Positions 1 to 11,100 of a DNA stretch of 64,000 nucleotides are shown here, piece by piece. The stretch covers positions 41,399,414 through 41,463,413 of the forward strand of contig OY804585.1 in assembly GCA_963680875.1 (NCBI GenBank), in the 5' to 3' direction. Source of the stretch: Bathymodiolus brooksi (Eukaryota > Mollusca > Bivalvia > Mytilida > Modiolidae). A program made the translations under genes and the position numbers. Every line of letters starts with the position of its first letter. Within the stretch, counting starts at the first letter, position 1. The notes below the pieces were generated by a model. It made no database searches and was not told the DNA's origin. It worked only from the letters and a program-made list of their open reading frames with translations.

Positions 1-50
1 TATATAGTATCTGTGATAGATAAACTGAATAATAGATAAACTTGTTGTAT
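1..50 (+). repeat. Monomer class with TGAATA (A27G, G28A)
   Basis: This monomer carries the paired change TAGATA to TGAATA at positions 26-31. The two substitutions always appear together in the copies I read, which marks a single origin followed by amplification. The change removes one of the four WGATAR sites and also the CTA that gives a - strand stop. The class recurs throughout the window, commonly one unit after the CpG-bearing monomer. Confidence 0.95.
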
Positions 51-100
51 TATATAGTATCTGTGATAGATAAACTAGATAATAGATAAACTTGTTGTAT
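51..100 (+). repeat. Reference 50-bp monomer (consensus type)
   Basis: This copy matches the majority base at every position and is used as the numbering frame in this annotation. Positions 1-7 read TATATAG, 8-19 read TATCTGTGATAG, 16-26 and 32-42 are the same 11-mer ATAGATAAACT, and 42-50 read TTGTTGTAT. Hexamer AGATAA starts at 18, 27 and 34, and TGATAG covers 14-19, giving four WGATAR matches. The unit looks built from sub-repeats of about 16 bp: 18-33 and 34-49 both begin AGATAAAC. It contains no CpG. Confidence 0.97.
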
Positions 101-149
101 TATATAGTATCTGTGATAGATAAACTTGTCATATTATGTATTGTTGTAT
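101..149 (+). repeat. 49-bp composite: 34-bp deleted monomer plus 15-bp unit
   Basis: Bases 101-134 are a monomer lacking positions 26-41. The 16-bp loss equals the distance between the two internal copies of ATAGATAAACT, so deletion between direct repeats explains it exactly. The 3' end reads TTGTCATAT. It is followed at 135-149 by a 15-bp unit, TATGTATTGTTGTAT. Every 34-bp unit I found is followed by a 15-bp unit. Further examples begin near 865, 3090, 5435, 7515, 7564, 9070, 9640, 20757, 42417 and 46597. The last 34-bp units I found are near 51,160-51,230. Confidence 0.93.
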
Positions 150-199
150 TGTATAGTATCTGTGATAGATAAACTAGATAATATATAAACTTGTTGTAT
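150..199 (+). repeat. Monomer class with G35T creating TATATAAA
   Basis: Position 35 is T instead of G, changing the third TAGATA to TATATA and producing TATATAAA, a match to the TATA-box consensus TATAWAAR. The same change destroys one WGATAR site. The class recurs many times, for example around 950, 1240, 3170, 3670 and 5510. The TATA match follows from base composition, so promoter function is not claimed. Confidence 0.9.
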
Positions 200-649
200 T
201 ATATAGTATCTGTGATAGATAAACTAGATAATAGATAAACTTGTTGTATTATATAGTATATGTGATAGATAAACTAGATAATAGATAAAGTTGTTGTATT
301 GTATAGTATCTGTGATAGATAAACTAGATAATAGATAAACCTGCTGTATCATATAGTATCTGTGACAGATAAACTAGATAATAGATAAACTTGTTGTATT
401 ATATAGTATCTGTGATAGATAAACTAGATAATAGATAAACTTGTTGTACTATATAGTATCTGTGATAGATAAACTACATAATAGATAATCTTGTTGTATT
501 ATATAGTATCTGTGATAGATAAACTAGATAATAGATAAACTTGTTGTATTATATATTATCTGTGATAGATAAACTACATAATAGATAAACCTGCTGTATC
601 ATATAGTATCTGTGATAGATAAACTAGATAATAGATAAACTTGTTGTAT

Positions 650-764
650 TATATATTATCTGTGATAGATAAACTAGATAATAGATAACCTTGTTATATT
701 ATATATTGTTGTATTGTATAGTATCCGTGATAGGTAAACTAGATAATAGATAAACCTGTTGTAT
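650..764 (+). repeat. Three-part cassette: G7T monomer, 15-bp unit, CpG monomer
   Basis: Three units occur in fixed order. Bases 650-699 are a 50-mer with G7T (TATATATTATCTG) ending TTGTTATAT. Bases 700-714 are the 15-bp unit. Bases 715-764 are a 50-mer starting TGTATAG with CCGTG in place of CTGTG and AGGTAAAC in place of AGATAAAC. The order is repeated across the window, so the cassette behaves as one inherited block within the HORs. It contains the CpG at monomer positions 12-13, a dinucleotide absent from the consensus. Confidence 0.93.
700..714 (+). repeat. 15-bp short unit (monomer 1-6 joined to 42-50)
   Basis: The unit reads TATATATTGTTGTAT: monomer positions 1-6 followed by 42-50, a 35-bp internal loss. 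It nearly always follows a unit ending TTATAT, CATAT or CTAT and precedes a unit starting TGTATAG or TATATAG. Counting gives 5 copies in the 1,925-bp HOR, 4 in the 1,310-bp unit, 16 in the 4,110-bp unit and 27 in the 8,741-bp unit. It sets the length of each HOR. Confidence 0.95.
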
Positions 765-1428
765 TATATAGTATCTGTGATAGATAAACTGAATAATAGA
801 TAAACTTGTTGTATTATATAGTATCTGTGATAGATAAACTAGATAATAGATAAACTTGTTGTATTATATAGTATCTGTGATAGATAAACTTGTCATATTA
901 TGTATTGTTGTATTGTATAGTATCTGTGATAGATAAACTAGATAATATATAAACTTGTTGTATTATATAGTATCTGTGATAGATAAACTAGATAATAGAT
1001 AAACTTGTTGTATTATATAGTATATCTGATAGATAAACTAGATAATAGATAAAGTTGTTGTATTGTATAGTATCTGTGATAGATAAACTAGATAATAGAT
1101 AAACCTGCTGTATCATATAGTATCTGTGACAGATAAACTAGATAATAGATAAACCTGTTGTATTATATAGTATCTGTGATAGATAAACTAGATAATAGAT
1201 AAACTTGTTGTATTATATAGTATCTGTGATAGATAAACTAGATAATATATAAACTTGTTATATTATATATTGTTGTATTGTATAGTATTCGTGATAGGTA
1301 AACTAGATAATAGATAAACCTGTTGTACTATATAGTATCTGTGATAGATAAACTGAATAATAGATAAATTTGTTGTATTATATAGTATCTGTGATAGATA
1401 AACTAGATAATAGATAAACTTGTTGTAT

Positions 1429-1478
1429 TATATAGTATCTGTGATAGCTAGACTAGATAATAGATAAACTTGTTATAT
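1429..1478 (+). repeat. Monomer class with GATAGCTAGACTAG
   Basis: Two changes, A20C and A23G, replace GATAGATAAAC with GATAGCTAGAC and remove both the first AGATAA and the first copy of the internal 11-mer. A sub-class has an extra C25G (GCTAGAGTAG), for example near 2200, 4730, 8050, 12150, 14290, 30795, 34858 and 37085; I did not see it after about 51.7 kb. Another sub-class reads GCAAGAC at about 45,625, 54,366 and 56,291 only. Confidence 0.92.
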
Positions 1479-1493
1479 TATATATTGTTGTAT

Positions 1494-1543
1494 TGTATCG
1501 TATCCGTGATAGGTAAACTAGATAATAGATAAACCTATTGTAT
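1494..1543 (+). repeat. Monomer with two CpGs (TGTATCGTATCCGTG)
   Basis: This unit starts TGTATCG instead of TGTATAG and also carries CCGTG, so it has two CpGs within ten bases. It follows a 15-bp unit (1479-1493) and ends CCTATTGTAT, a 3' end I saw only in this class. It is a fixed member of the 1,310-bp HOR and recurs, for example near 4232, 6510, 10620, 16160, 16960, 17800, 18598, 21950, 24780, 41417, 45510 and 63360. Confidence 0.92.
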
Positions 1544-1643
1544 TATATTGTATCTGTGATAGATAAACTGAATAATAGATAAACTTGTTGTATTATATAG
1601 TATATGTGATAGCTAGACTAGATAATAGATAAACTTGTTATAT

Positions 1644-1694
1644 TATATAGTATCTGTGATAGATAAACTAGATAAATAGATAAACTTGTTGTAT
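1644..1694 (+). repeat. Rare 51-bp monomer (one extra A)
   Basis: The unit has GATAAATAG in place of GATAATAG at positions 28-35, a 1-bp insertion. I found only five copies: here and around 16,334, 17,975, 32,648 and 36,561. The pairs are separated by 1,641 and 3,913 bp, the lengths of the local duplications, so the insertion is a clean tracer of those events. Confidence 0.93.
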
Positions 1695-2439
1695 TATATA
1701 TTATCTGTGATAGATAAACTAGATAATAGATAAACTTGTTATATTATATATTGTTGTATTGTATAGTATCCGTGATAGGTAAACTAGATAATAGATAAAC
1801 CTGTTGTATTATATAGTATCTGTGATAGCTAGACTGGATAATAGATAAACCTGTTATATTATATAGTATCTGTGATAGATAAACTAGATAATAGATAAAC
1901 TTGTTGTATTATATAGTATCTGTGATAGATAAACTGAATAATAGATAAACTTGTTGTATTATATAGTATCTGTGATAGATAAACTGAATAATAGATAAAT
2001 TTGTTGTATTATATAGTATCTGTGATAGATAAACTAGATAATAGATAAACTTGTTGTATTATATAGTATCTGTGATAGATAAACTAGATAATAGACAAAC
2101 TTGTTGTATTATATATTATCTGTGATAGATAAACTAGATAATAGATAAACTTGTTATATTATATATTGTTGTATTATATAGTATCTGTGATAGCTAGAGT
2201 AGATAATAGATAAACCTGTTATATTATATAGTATCTGTGATAGATAAACTAGATAATAGATAAACCTGTTGTATTATATAGTATCTGTGATAGATAAACT
2301 GAATAATAGATAAACTTGTTGTATTATATAGTATCTGTGATAGATAAACTGAATAATAGATAAATTTGTTGTATTATATAGTATCTGTGATAGATAAACT
2401 AGATAATAGATAAACTTGTTGTATTATATAGTATCTGTG

Positions 2440-5400
2440 ATAGCTAGACTAGATAATAGATAAACCTGTTATATTATATAGTATCTGTGATAGATAAACT
2501 AGATAATAGATAAACTTGTTGTACTATATAGTATCTGTGATAGATAAACTAGATAATAGATAATCTTGTTGTATTATATAGTATCTGTGATAGATAAACT
2601 AGATAATAGATAAACTTGTTGTATTATATAGTATCTGTGATAGATAAACTAGATAATAGATAAACTTGTTGTATTACATAGTATCTGTGATAGATAAACT
2701 AGATAATAGATAAACTTGTTGTATTATATAGTATCTGTGACAGCTAGACTAGATAATATATAAAATTGTTGTATTATATAGTAGCTGTGATAGATAAACT
2801 AGATAATAGATAAACCTGCTGTATCATATAGTATCTGTGATAGATAAACTAGATAATAGATAAACTTGTTGTATTATATATTATCTGTGATAGATAAACT
2901 AGATAATAGATAACCTTGTTATATTATATATTGTTGTATTGTATAGTATCCGTGATAGGTAAACTAGATAATAGATAAACCTGTTGTATTATATAGTATC
3001 TGTGATAGATAAACTGAATAATAGATAAACTTGTTGTATTATATAGTATCTGTGATAGATAAACTAGATAATAGATAAACTTGTTGTATTATATAGTATC
3101 TGTGATAGATAAACTTGTCATATTATGTATTGTTGTATTGTATAGTATCTGTGATAGATAAACTAGATAATATATAAACTTGTTGTATTATATAGTATCT
3201 GTGATAGATAAACTAGATAATAGATAAACTTGTTGTATTATATAGTATATGTGATAGATAAACTAGATAATAGATAAAGTTGTTGTATTGTATAGTATCT
3301 GTGATAGATAAACTAGATAATAGATAAACCTGCTGTATCATATAGTATCTGTGACAGATAAACTAGATAATAGATAAACTTGTTGTATTATATAGTATCT
3401 GTGATAGATAAACTAGATAATAGATAAACTTGTTGTACTATATAGTATCTGTGATAGATAAACTACATAATAGATAATCTTGTTGTATTATATAGTATCT
3501 GTGATAGATAAACTAGATAATAGATAAAATTGTTGTATTACATAGTATCTGTGATAGATAAACTAGATAATAGATAAACCTGTTATATTGTATAGTATCT
3601 GTGATAGATAAACTAGATAATAGATAAAGTTGTTGCATTGTATAGTATCTGTGATAGATAAACTAGATAATATATAAACTTGTTGTATTATATAGTATCT
3701 GTGATAGATAAACTAGATAATAGATAAACTTGTTATATTATAAAGTATCTGTGATAGATAAACTAGATAATAGATAAACCTGTTGTATTATATATTATCT
3801 GTGATAGATAAACTAGATAATAGATAAACTTGTTCTATTATATATTGTTGTATTGTATAGTATCTGTGATAGATAAACTAAATAATAGATAAACCTGTTG
3901 TATTATATAGTATCTGTGATAGATAAACTAGATAATAGATAAACTTGTTGTATTATATAGTATCTGTGATAGATAAACTAGATAATATATAAACTTGTTA
4001 TATTATATATTGTTGTATTGTATAGTATTCGTGATAGGTAAACTAGATAATAGATAAACCTGTTGTACTACATAGTATCTGTGATAGATAAACTGAATAA
4101 TAGATAAATTTGTTGTATTATATAGTATCTGTGATAGATAAACTAGATAATAGATAAACTTGTTGTATTATATAGTATCTGTGATAGCTAGACTAGATAA
4201 TAGATAAACTTGTTATATTATATATTGTTGTATTGTATCGTATCCGTGATAGGTAAACTAGATAATAGATAAACCTATTGTATTATATAGTATCTGTGAT
4301 AGATAAACTGAATAATAGATAAACTTGTTGTATTATATAGTATATGTGATAGCTAGACTAGATAATAGATAAACCTGTTATATTATATAGTATCTGTGAT
4401 AGATAAACTAGATAATAGATAAACTTGTTGTATTATATATTATCTGTGATAGATAAACTAGATAATAGATAAACTTGTTATATTATATATTGTTGTATTG
4501 TATAGTATCCGTGATAGGTAAACTAGATAATAGATAAACCTGTTGTATTATATAGTATCTGTGATAGATAAACTGAATAATAGATAAACTTGTTGTATTA
4601 TATAGTATCTGTGATAGATAAACTAGATAATAGATAATCTTGTTGTATTATATAGTATCTGTGATAGATAAACTAGATAATAGATAAACTTGTTATATTA
4701 TATATTGTTGTATTATATAGTATCTGTGATAGCTAGAGTAGATAATAGATAAACCTGTTATATTATATAGTATCTGTGATAGATAAACTAGATAATAGAT
4801 AAACCTGTTGTATTATATAGTATCTGTGATAGATAAACTGAATAATAGATAAACTTGTTGTATTATATAGTATCTGTGATAGATAAACTGAATAATAGAT
4901 AAATTTGTTGTATTATATAGTATCTGTGATAGATAAACTAGATAATAGATAAACTTGTTGTATTATATAGTATCTGTGATAGCTAGACTAGATAATAGAT
5001 AAACCTGTTATATTATATAGTATCTGTGATAGATAAACTAGATAATAGATAAACTTGTTGTATTATATAGTATCTGTGATAGATAAACTAGATAATAGAT
5101 AAACTTGTTATATTATATATTGTTGTATTGTATAGTATCCGTGATAGGTAAACTAGATAATAGATAAACATGTTGTATTATATAGTATCTGTGATAGATA
5201 AACTGAATAATAGATAAACTTGTTGTATTATATAGTATCTGTGATAGATAAACTAGATAATAGATAAACTTGTTGTATTATATAGTATCTGTGATAGCTA
5301 GACTAGATAATATATAAATTTGTTGTATTATATAGTATCTGTGATAGATAAACTAGATAATAGATAAACCTGCTGTATCATATAGTATCTGTGATAGATA

Positions 5401-8149
5401 AACTAGATAATAGATAAACTTGTTGTATTATATATTATCTGTGATAGATAAACTTGTCATATTATGTATTGTTGTATTGTATAGTATCTGTGATAGATAA
5501 ACTAGATAATATATAAACTTGTTGTATTATATAGTATCTGTGATAGATAAACTAGATAATAGATAAACTTGTTGTATTATATAGTATCTGTGATAGATAA
5601 ACTAGATAATATATAAACTTGTTGTATTATATAGTATCTGTGATAGATAAACTAGATAATAGATAAACTTGTTGTATTATATAGTATATGTGATAGATAA
5701 ACTAGATAATAGATAAAGTTGTTGTATTGTATAGTATCTGTGATAGATAAACTAGATAATAGATAAATCTGCTGTATCATATAGTATCTGTGACAGATAA
5801 ACTAGATAATAGATAAACTTGTTGTATTATATAGTATCTGTGATAGATAAACTAGATAATAGATAAACTTGTTGTACTATATAGTATCTGTGATAGATAA
5901 ACTACATAATAGATAATCTTGTTGTATTATATAGTATCTGTGATAGATAAACTAGATAATAGATAAAATTGTTGTATTACATAGTATCTGTGATAGATAA
6001 ACTAGATAATAGATAAACCTGTTATATTGTATAGTATCTGTGATAGATAAACTAGATAATAGATAAAGTTGTTGCATTGTATAGTATCTGTGATAGATAA
6101 ACTAGATAATATATAAACTTGTTGTATTATATAGTATCTGTGATAGATAAACTAGATAATAGATAAACTTGTTATATTATAAAGTATCTGTGATAGATAA
6201 ACTAGATAATAGATAAACCTGTTGTATTATATATTATCTGTGATAGATAAACTAGATAATAGATAAACTTGTTATATTATATATTGTTGTATTGTATAGT
6301 ATTCGTGATAGGTAAACTAGATAATAGATAAACCTGTTGTACTATATAGTATCTGTGATAGATAAACTGAATAATAGATAAATTTGTTGTATTATATAGT
6401 ATCTGTGATAGATAAACTAGATAATAGATAAACTTGTTGTATTATATAGTATCTGTGATAGCTAGACTAGATAATAGATAAACTTGTTATATTATATATT
6501 GTTGTATTGTATCGTATCCGTGATAGGTAAACTAGATAATAGATAAACCTATTGTATTATATAGTATCTGTGATAGATAAACTGAATAATAGATAAACTT
6601 GTTGTATTATATAGTATATGTGATAGCTAGACTAGATAATAGATAAACCTGTTATATTATATAGTATCTGTGATAGATAAACTAGATAATAGATAAACTT
6701 GTTGTATTATATATTATCTGTGATAGATAAACTAGATAATAGATAAACTTGTTATATTATATATTGTTGTATTGTATAGTATCCGTGATAGGTAAACTAG
6801 ATAATAGATAAACCTGTTGTATTATATAGTATCTGTGATAGATAAACTGAATAATAGATAAACTTGTTGTATTATATAGTATCTGTGATAGATAAACTAG
6901 ATAATAGATAAACTTGTTGTATTATATATTATCTGTGATAGATAAACTAGATAATAGATAAACTTGTTATATTATATATTGTTGTATTATATAGTATCTG
7001 TGATAGATAAACTGAATAATAGATAAACTTGTTGTATTATATAGTATCTGTGATAGATAAACTAGATAATAGATAAACTTGTTGTATTATATAGTATCTG
7101 TGATAGATAAACTGAATAATAGATAAACTTGTTGTATTATATAGTATCTGTGATAGATAAACTGAATAATAGATAAATTTGTTGTATTATATAGTATCTG
7201 TGATAGATAAACTAGATAATAGATAAACTTGTTGTATTATATAGTATCTGTGATAGCTAGACTAGATAATAGATAAAGTTGTTGTATTATATAGTATCTG
7301 TGATAGAGAAACTAGATAATAGATAACCTTGTTATATTATATATTGTTGTATTGTATAGTATCCGTGATAGGTAAACTAGATAATAGATAAACCTGTTGT
7401 ATTATATAGTATCTGTGATAGATAAACTGAATAATAGATAAACTTGTTGTAGTATATAGTATCTGTGATAGATAAACTAGATAATAGATAAACTTGTTGT
7501 ATTATATAGTATCTGTGATAGATAAACTTGTCATATTATATATTGTTGTATTGTATAGTATCTGTGATAGATAAACTTGTCATATTATATATTGTTGTAT
7601 TGTATAGTATCTGTGATAGATAAACTAGATAATATATAAACTTGTTGTATTATATAGTATATGTGATAGATAAACTAGATAATAGATAAACTTGCTGTAT
7701 TATATAGTATCTGTGATAGATAAACTAGATAATAGATAAAGTTGTTGTATTATATATTATCTGTGATAGATAAACTAGATAATAGATAAACTTGTTATAT
7801 TATATATTGTTGTATTGTATAGTATCCGTGATAGGTAAACTAGATAATAGATAAACCTGTTGTATTATATAGTATCTGTGATAGATAAACTGAATAATAG
7901 ATAAACTTGTTGTATTATATAGTATCTGTAATAGATAAACTAGATAATAGATAAACTTGTTGTATTATATATTATCTGTGATAGATAAACTAGATAATAG
8001 ATAAACTTGTTATATTATATATTGTTGTATTATATAGTATCTGTGATAGCTAGAGTAGATAATAGATAAACCTGTTATATTATATAGTATCTGTGATAGA
8101 TAAACTAGATAATAGATAAACTTGTTGTATTATATAGTATCTGTGATAG
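2440..8149. repeat. Segment repeated about 34.7-34.9 kb downstream
   Basis: From roughly 2.4 kb to 8,149 this segment matches roughly 37.2 kb to 43,054. The offset is 34,755 up to 4,636, 34,740 from about 4.7 to 6.27 kb, and 34,905 from about 6.3 to 8,149; the shifts are gains or losses of whole units. Shared rare variants include GTAGCTGTG (2781 and 37536), the AAATCTGCTG unit (5761 and 40501), GTAGTATATA (7449 and 42354) and CTGTAATAG (7926 and 42831). A weaker match extends left to AGACAAAC (near 2094 and 36984) after a further 135-bp shift. Confidence 0.85.
3739..3788 (+). repeat. HOR marker monomer TATAAAG (T5A), first of 24
   Basis: The unit starts TATAAAGTAT instead of TATATAGTAT. It sits in a constant order after units reading TTGCATTG and AATATATAAAC and before the unit ending TTCTAT. 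I found it at 3741, 6180, 10290, 15879, 17520, 21398, 24282, 27499, 28809, 32193, 36106, 38496, 40920, 43703, 45013, 47237, 49661, 52444, 53754, 55679, 57604, 60509, 61819 and 62864 (position of TAAAG). The intervals reveal the HOR lengths: 1310 four times, 1641, 1925 twice, 3913, 4110, and 2424 and 2783 twice each. Confidence 0.93.
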
Positions 8150-11100
8150 ATAAACTAGATAATAGATAAACCTGTTGTATTATATAGTATCTGTGATAGA
8201 TAAACTGAATAATAGATAAACTTGTTGTATTATATATTATCTGTGATAGATAAACTAGATAATAGATAAACTTGTTATATTATATATTGTTGTATTATAT
8301 AGTATCTGTGATAGCTAGAGTAGATAATAGATAAACCTGTTATATTATATAGTATCTGTGATAGATAAACTAGATAATAGATAAACTTGTTGTATTATAT
8401 AGTATCTGTGATAGATAAACTAGATAATAGATAAACCTGTTGTATTATATAGTATCTGTGATAGATAAACTGAATAATAGATAAACTTGTTGTATTATAT
8501 AGTATCTGTGATAGATAAACTGAATAATAGATAAATTTGTTGTATTATATAGTATCTGTGATAGATAAACTAGATAATAGATAAACTTGTTGTATTATAT
8601 AGTATCTGTGATAGCTAGACTAGATAATAGATAAACCTGTTATATTATATAGTATCTGTGATAGATAAACTAGATAATAGATAAACTTGTTGTATTATAT
8701 AGTATCTGTGATAGATAAACTAGATAATAGATAAACTTGTTATATTATATATTGTTGTATTGTATAGTATCCGTGATAGGTAAACTAGATAATAGATAAA
8801 CATGTTGTATTATATAGTATCTGTGATAGATAAACTGAATAATAGATAAACTTGTTGTATTATATAGTATCTGTGATAGATAAACTAGATAATAGATAAA
8901 CTTGTTGTATTATATAGTATCTGTGATAGCTAGACTAGATAATATATAAATTTGTTGTATTATATAGTATCTGTGATAGATAAACTAGATAATAGATAAA
9001 CCTGCTGTATCATATAGTATCTGTGATAGATAAACTAGATAATAGATAAACTTGTTGTATTATATATTATCTGTGATAGATAAACTTGTCATATTATGTA
9101 TTGTTGTATTGTATAGTATCTGTGATAGATAAACTAGATAATATATAAACTTGTTGTATTATATAGTATCTGTGATAGATAAACTAGATAATAGATAAAC
9201 TTGTTGTATTATATAGTATATGTGATAGATAAACTAGATAATAGATAAAGTTGTTGTATTGTATAGTATCTGTGATAGATAAACTAGATAATAGATAAAC
9301 CTGCTGTACTATATAGTATCTGTGATAGATAAACTACATAATAGATAAAGTTGTTGTATTATATAGTATCTGTGATAGAGAAACTAGATAATAGATAAAG
9401 TTGTTGTATTATATAGTATCTGTGATAGAGAAACTAGATAATAGATAACCTTGTTATATTATATATTGTTGTATTGTATAGTATCCGTGATAGGTAAACT
9501 AGATAATAGATAAACCTGTTGTATTATATAGTATCTGTGATAGATAAACTGAATAATAGATAAACTTGTTGTAGTATATAGTATCTGTGATAGATAAACT
9601 AGATAATAGATAAACTTGTTGTATTATATAGTATCTGTGATAGATAAACTTGTCATATTATATATTGTTGTATTGTATAGTATCTGTGATAGATAAACTT
9701 GTCATATTATATATTGTTGTATTGTATAGTATCTGTGATAGATAAACTAGATAATATATAAACTTGTTGTATTATATAGTATATGTGATAGATAAACTAG
9801 ATAATAGATAAACTTGCTGTATTATATAGTATCTGTGATAGATAAACTAGATAATAGATAAAGTTGTTGTATTATATATTATCTGTGATAGATAAACTAG
9901 ATAATAGATAAACTTGTTATATTATATATTGTTGTATTGTATAGTATCCGTGATAGGTAAACTAGATAATAGATAAACCTGTTGTATTATATAGTATCTG
10001 TGATAGATAAACTACATAATAGATAATCTTGTTGTATTATATAGTATCTGTGATAGATAAACTAGATAATAGATAAAATTGTTGTATTACATAGTATCTG
10101 TGATAGATAAACTAGATAATAGATAAACCTGTTATATTGTATAGTATCTGTGATAGATAAACTAGATAATAGATAAAGTTGTTGCATTGTATAGTATCTG
10201 TGATAGATAAACTAGATAATATATAAACTTGTTGTATTATATAGTATCTGTGATAGATAAACTAGATAATAGATAAACTTGTTATATTATAAAGTATCTG
10301 TGATAGATAAACTAGATAATAGATAAACCTGTTGTATTATATATTATCTGTGATAGATAAACTAGATAATAGATAAACTTGTTATATTATATATTGTTGT
10401 ATTGTATAGTATTCGTGATAGGTAAACTAGATAATAGATAAACCTGTTGTACTATATAGTATCTGTGATAGATAAACTGAATAATAGATAAATTTGTTGT
10501 ATTATATAGTATCTGTGATAGATAAACTAGATAATAGATAAACTTGTTGTATTATATAGTATCTGTGATAGCTAGACTAGATAATAGATAAACTTGTTAT
10601 ATTATATATTGTTGTATTGTATCGTATCCGTGATAGGTAAACTAGATAATAGATAAACCTATTGTATTATATAGTATCTGTGATAGATAAACTGAATAAT
10701 AGATAAACTTGTTGTATTATATAGTATATGTGATAGCTAGACTAGATAATAGATAAACCTGTTATATTATATAGTATCTGTGATAGATAAACTAGATAAT
10801 AGATAAACTTGTTGTATTATATATTATCTGTGATAGATAAACTAGATAATAGATAAACTTGTTATATTATATATTGTTGTATTGTATAGTATCCGTGATA
10901 GGTAAACTAGATAATAGATAAACCTGTTGTATTATATAGTATCTGTGATAGATAAACTGAATAATAGATAAACTTGTTGTATTATATAGTATCTGTGATA
11001 GATAAACTAGATAATAGATAAACTTGTTGTATTATATATTATCTGTGATAGATAAACTAGATAATAGATAAACTTGTTATATTATATATTGTTGTATTAT

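Larger units (their letters stand above)
1..1212. repeat. 764-bp-offset tandem duplication
   Basis: Bases 1-448 match 765-1212 with only a few substitutions (for example TATATGTG against TATATCTG near 1023). The 764-bp repeat length equals 14 full monomers, one 34-bp unit and two 15-bp units. Bases 1-539 also match 2990-3528 at an offset of 2,989 bp, and about 600-1212 matches from about 2825 at an offset of 2,225 bp, so the left edge is a mosaic of several duplications. Confidence 0.85.

Noticed and set aside
58..69. Transcription terminator hairpin from TATC-TGT-GATA
   Set aside because: The stem is only four AT-rich pairs with a 3-base loop and no extension, so it is too weak; it is described as a possible protein-binding box instead.
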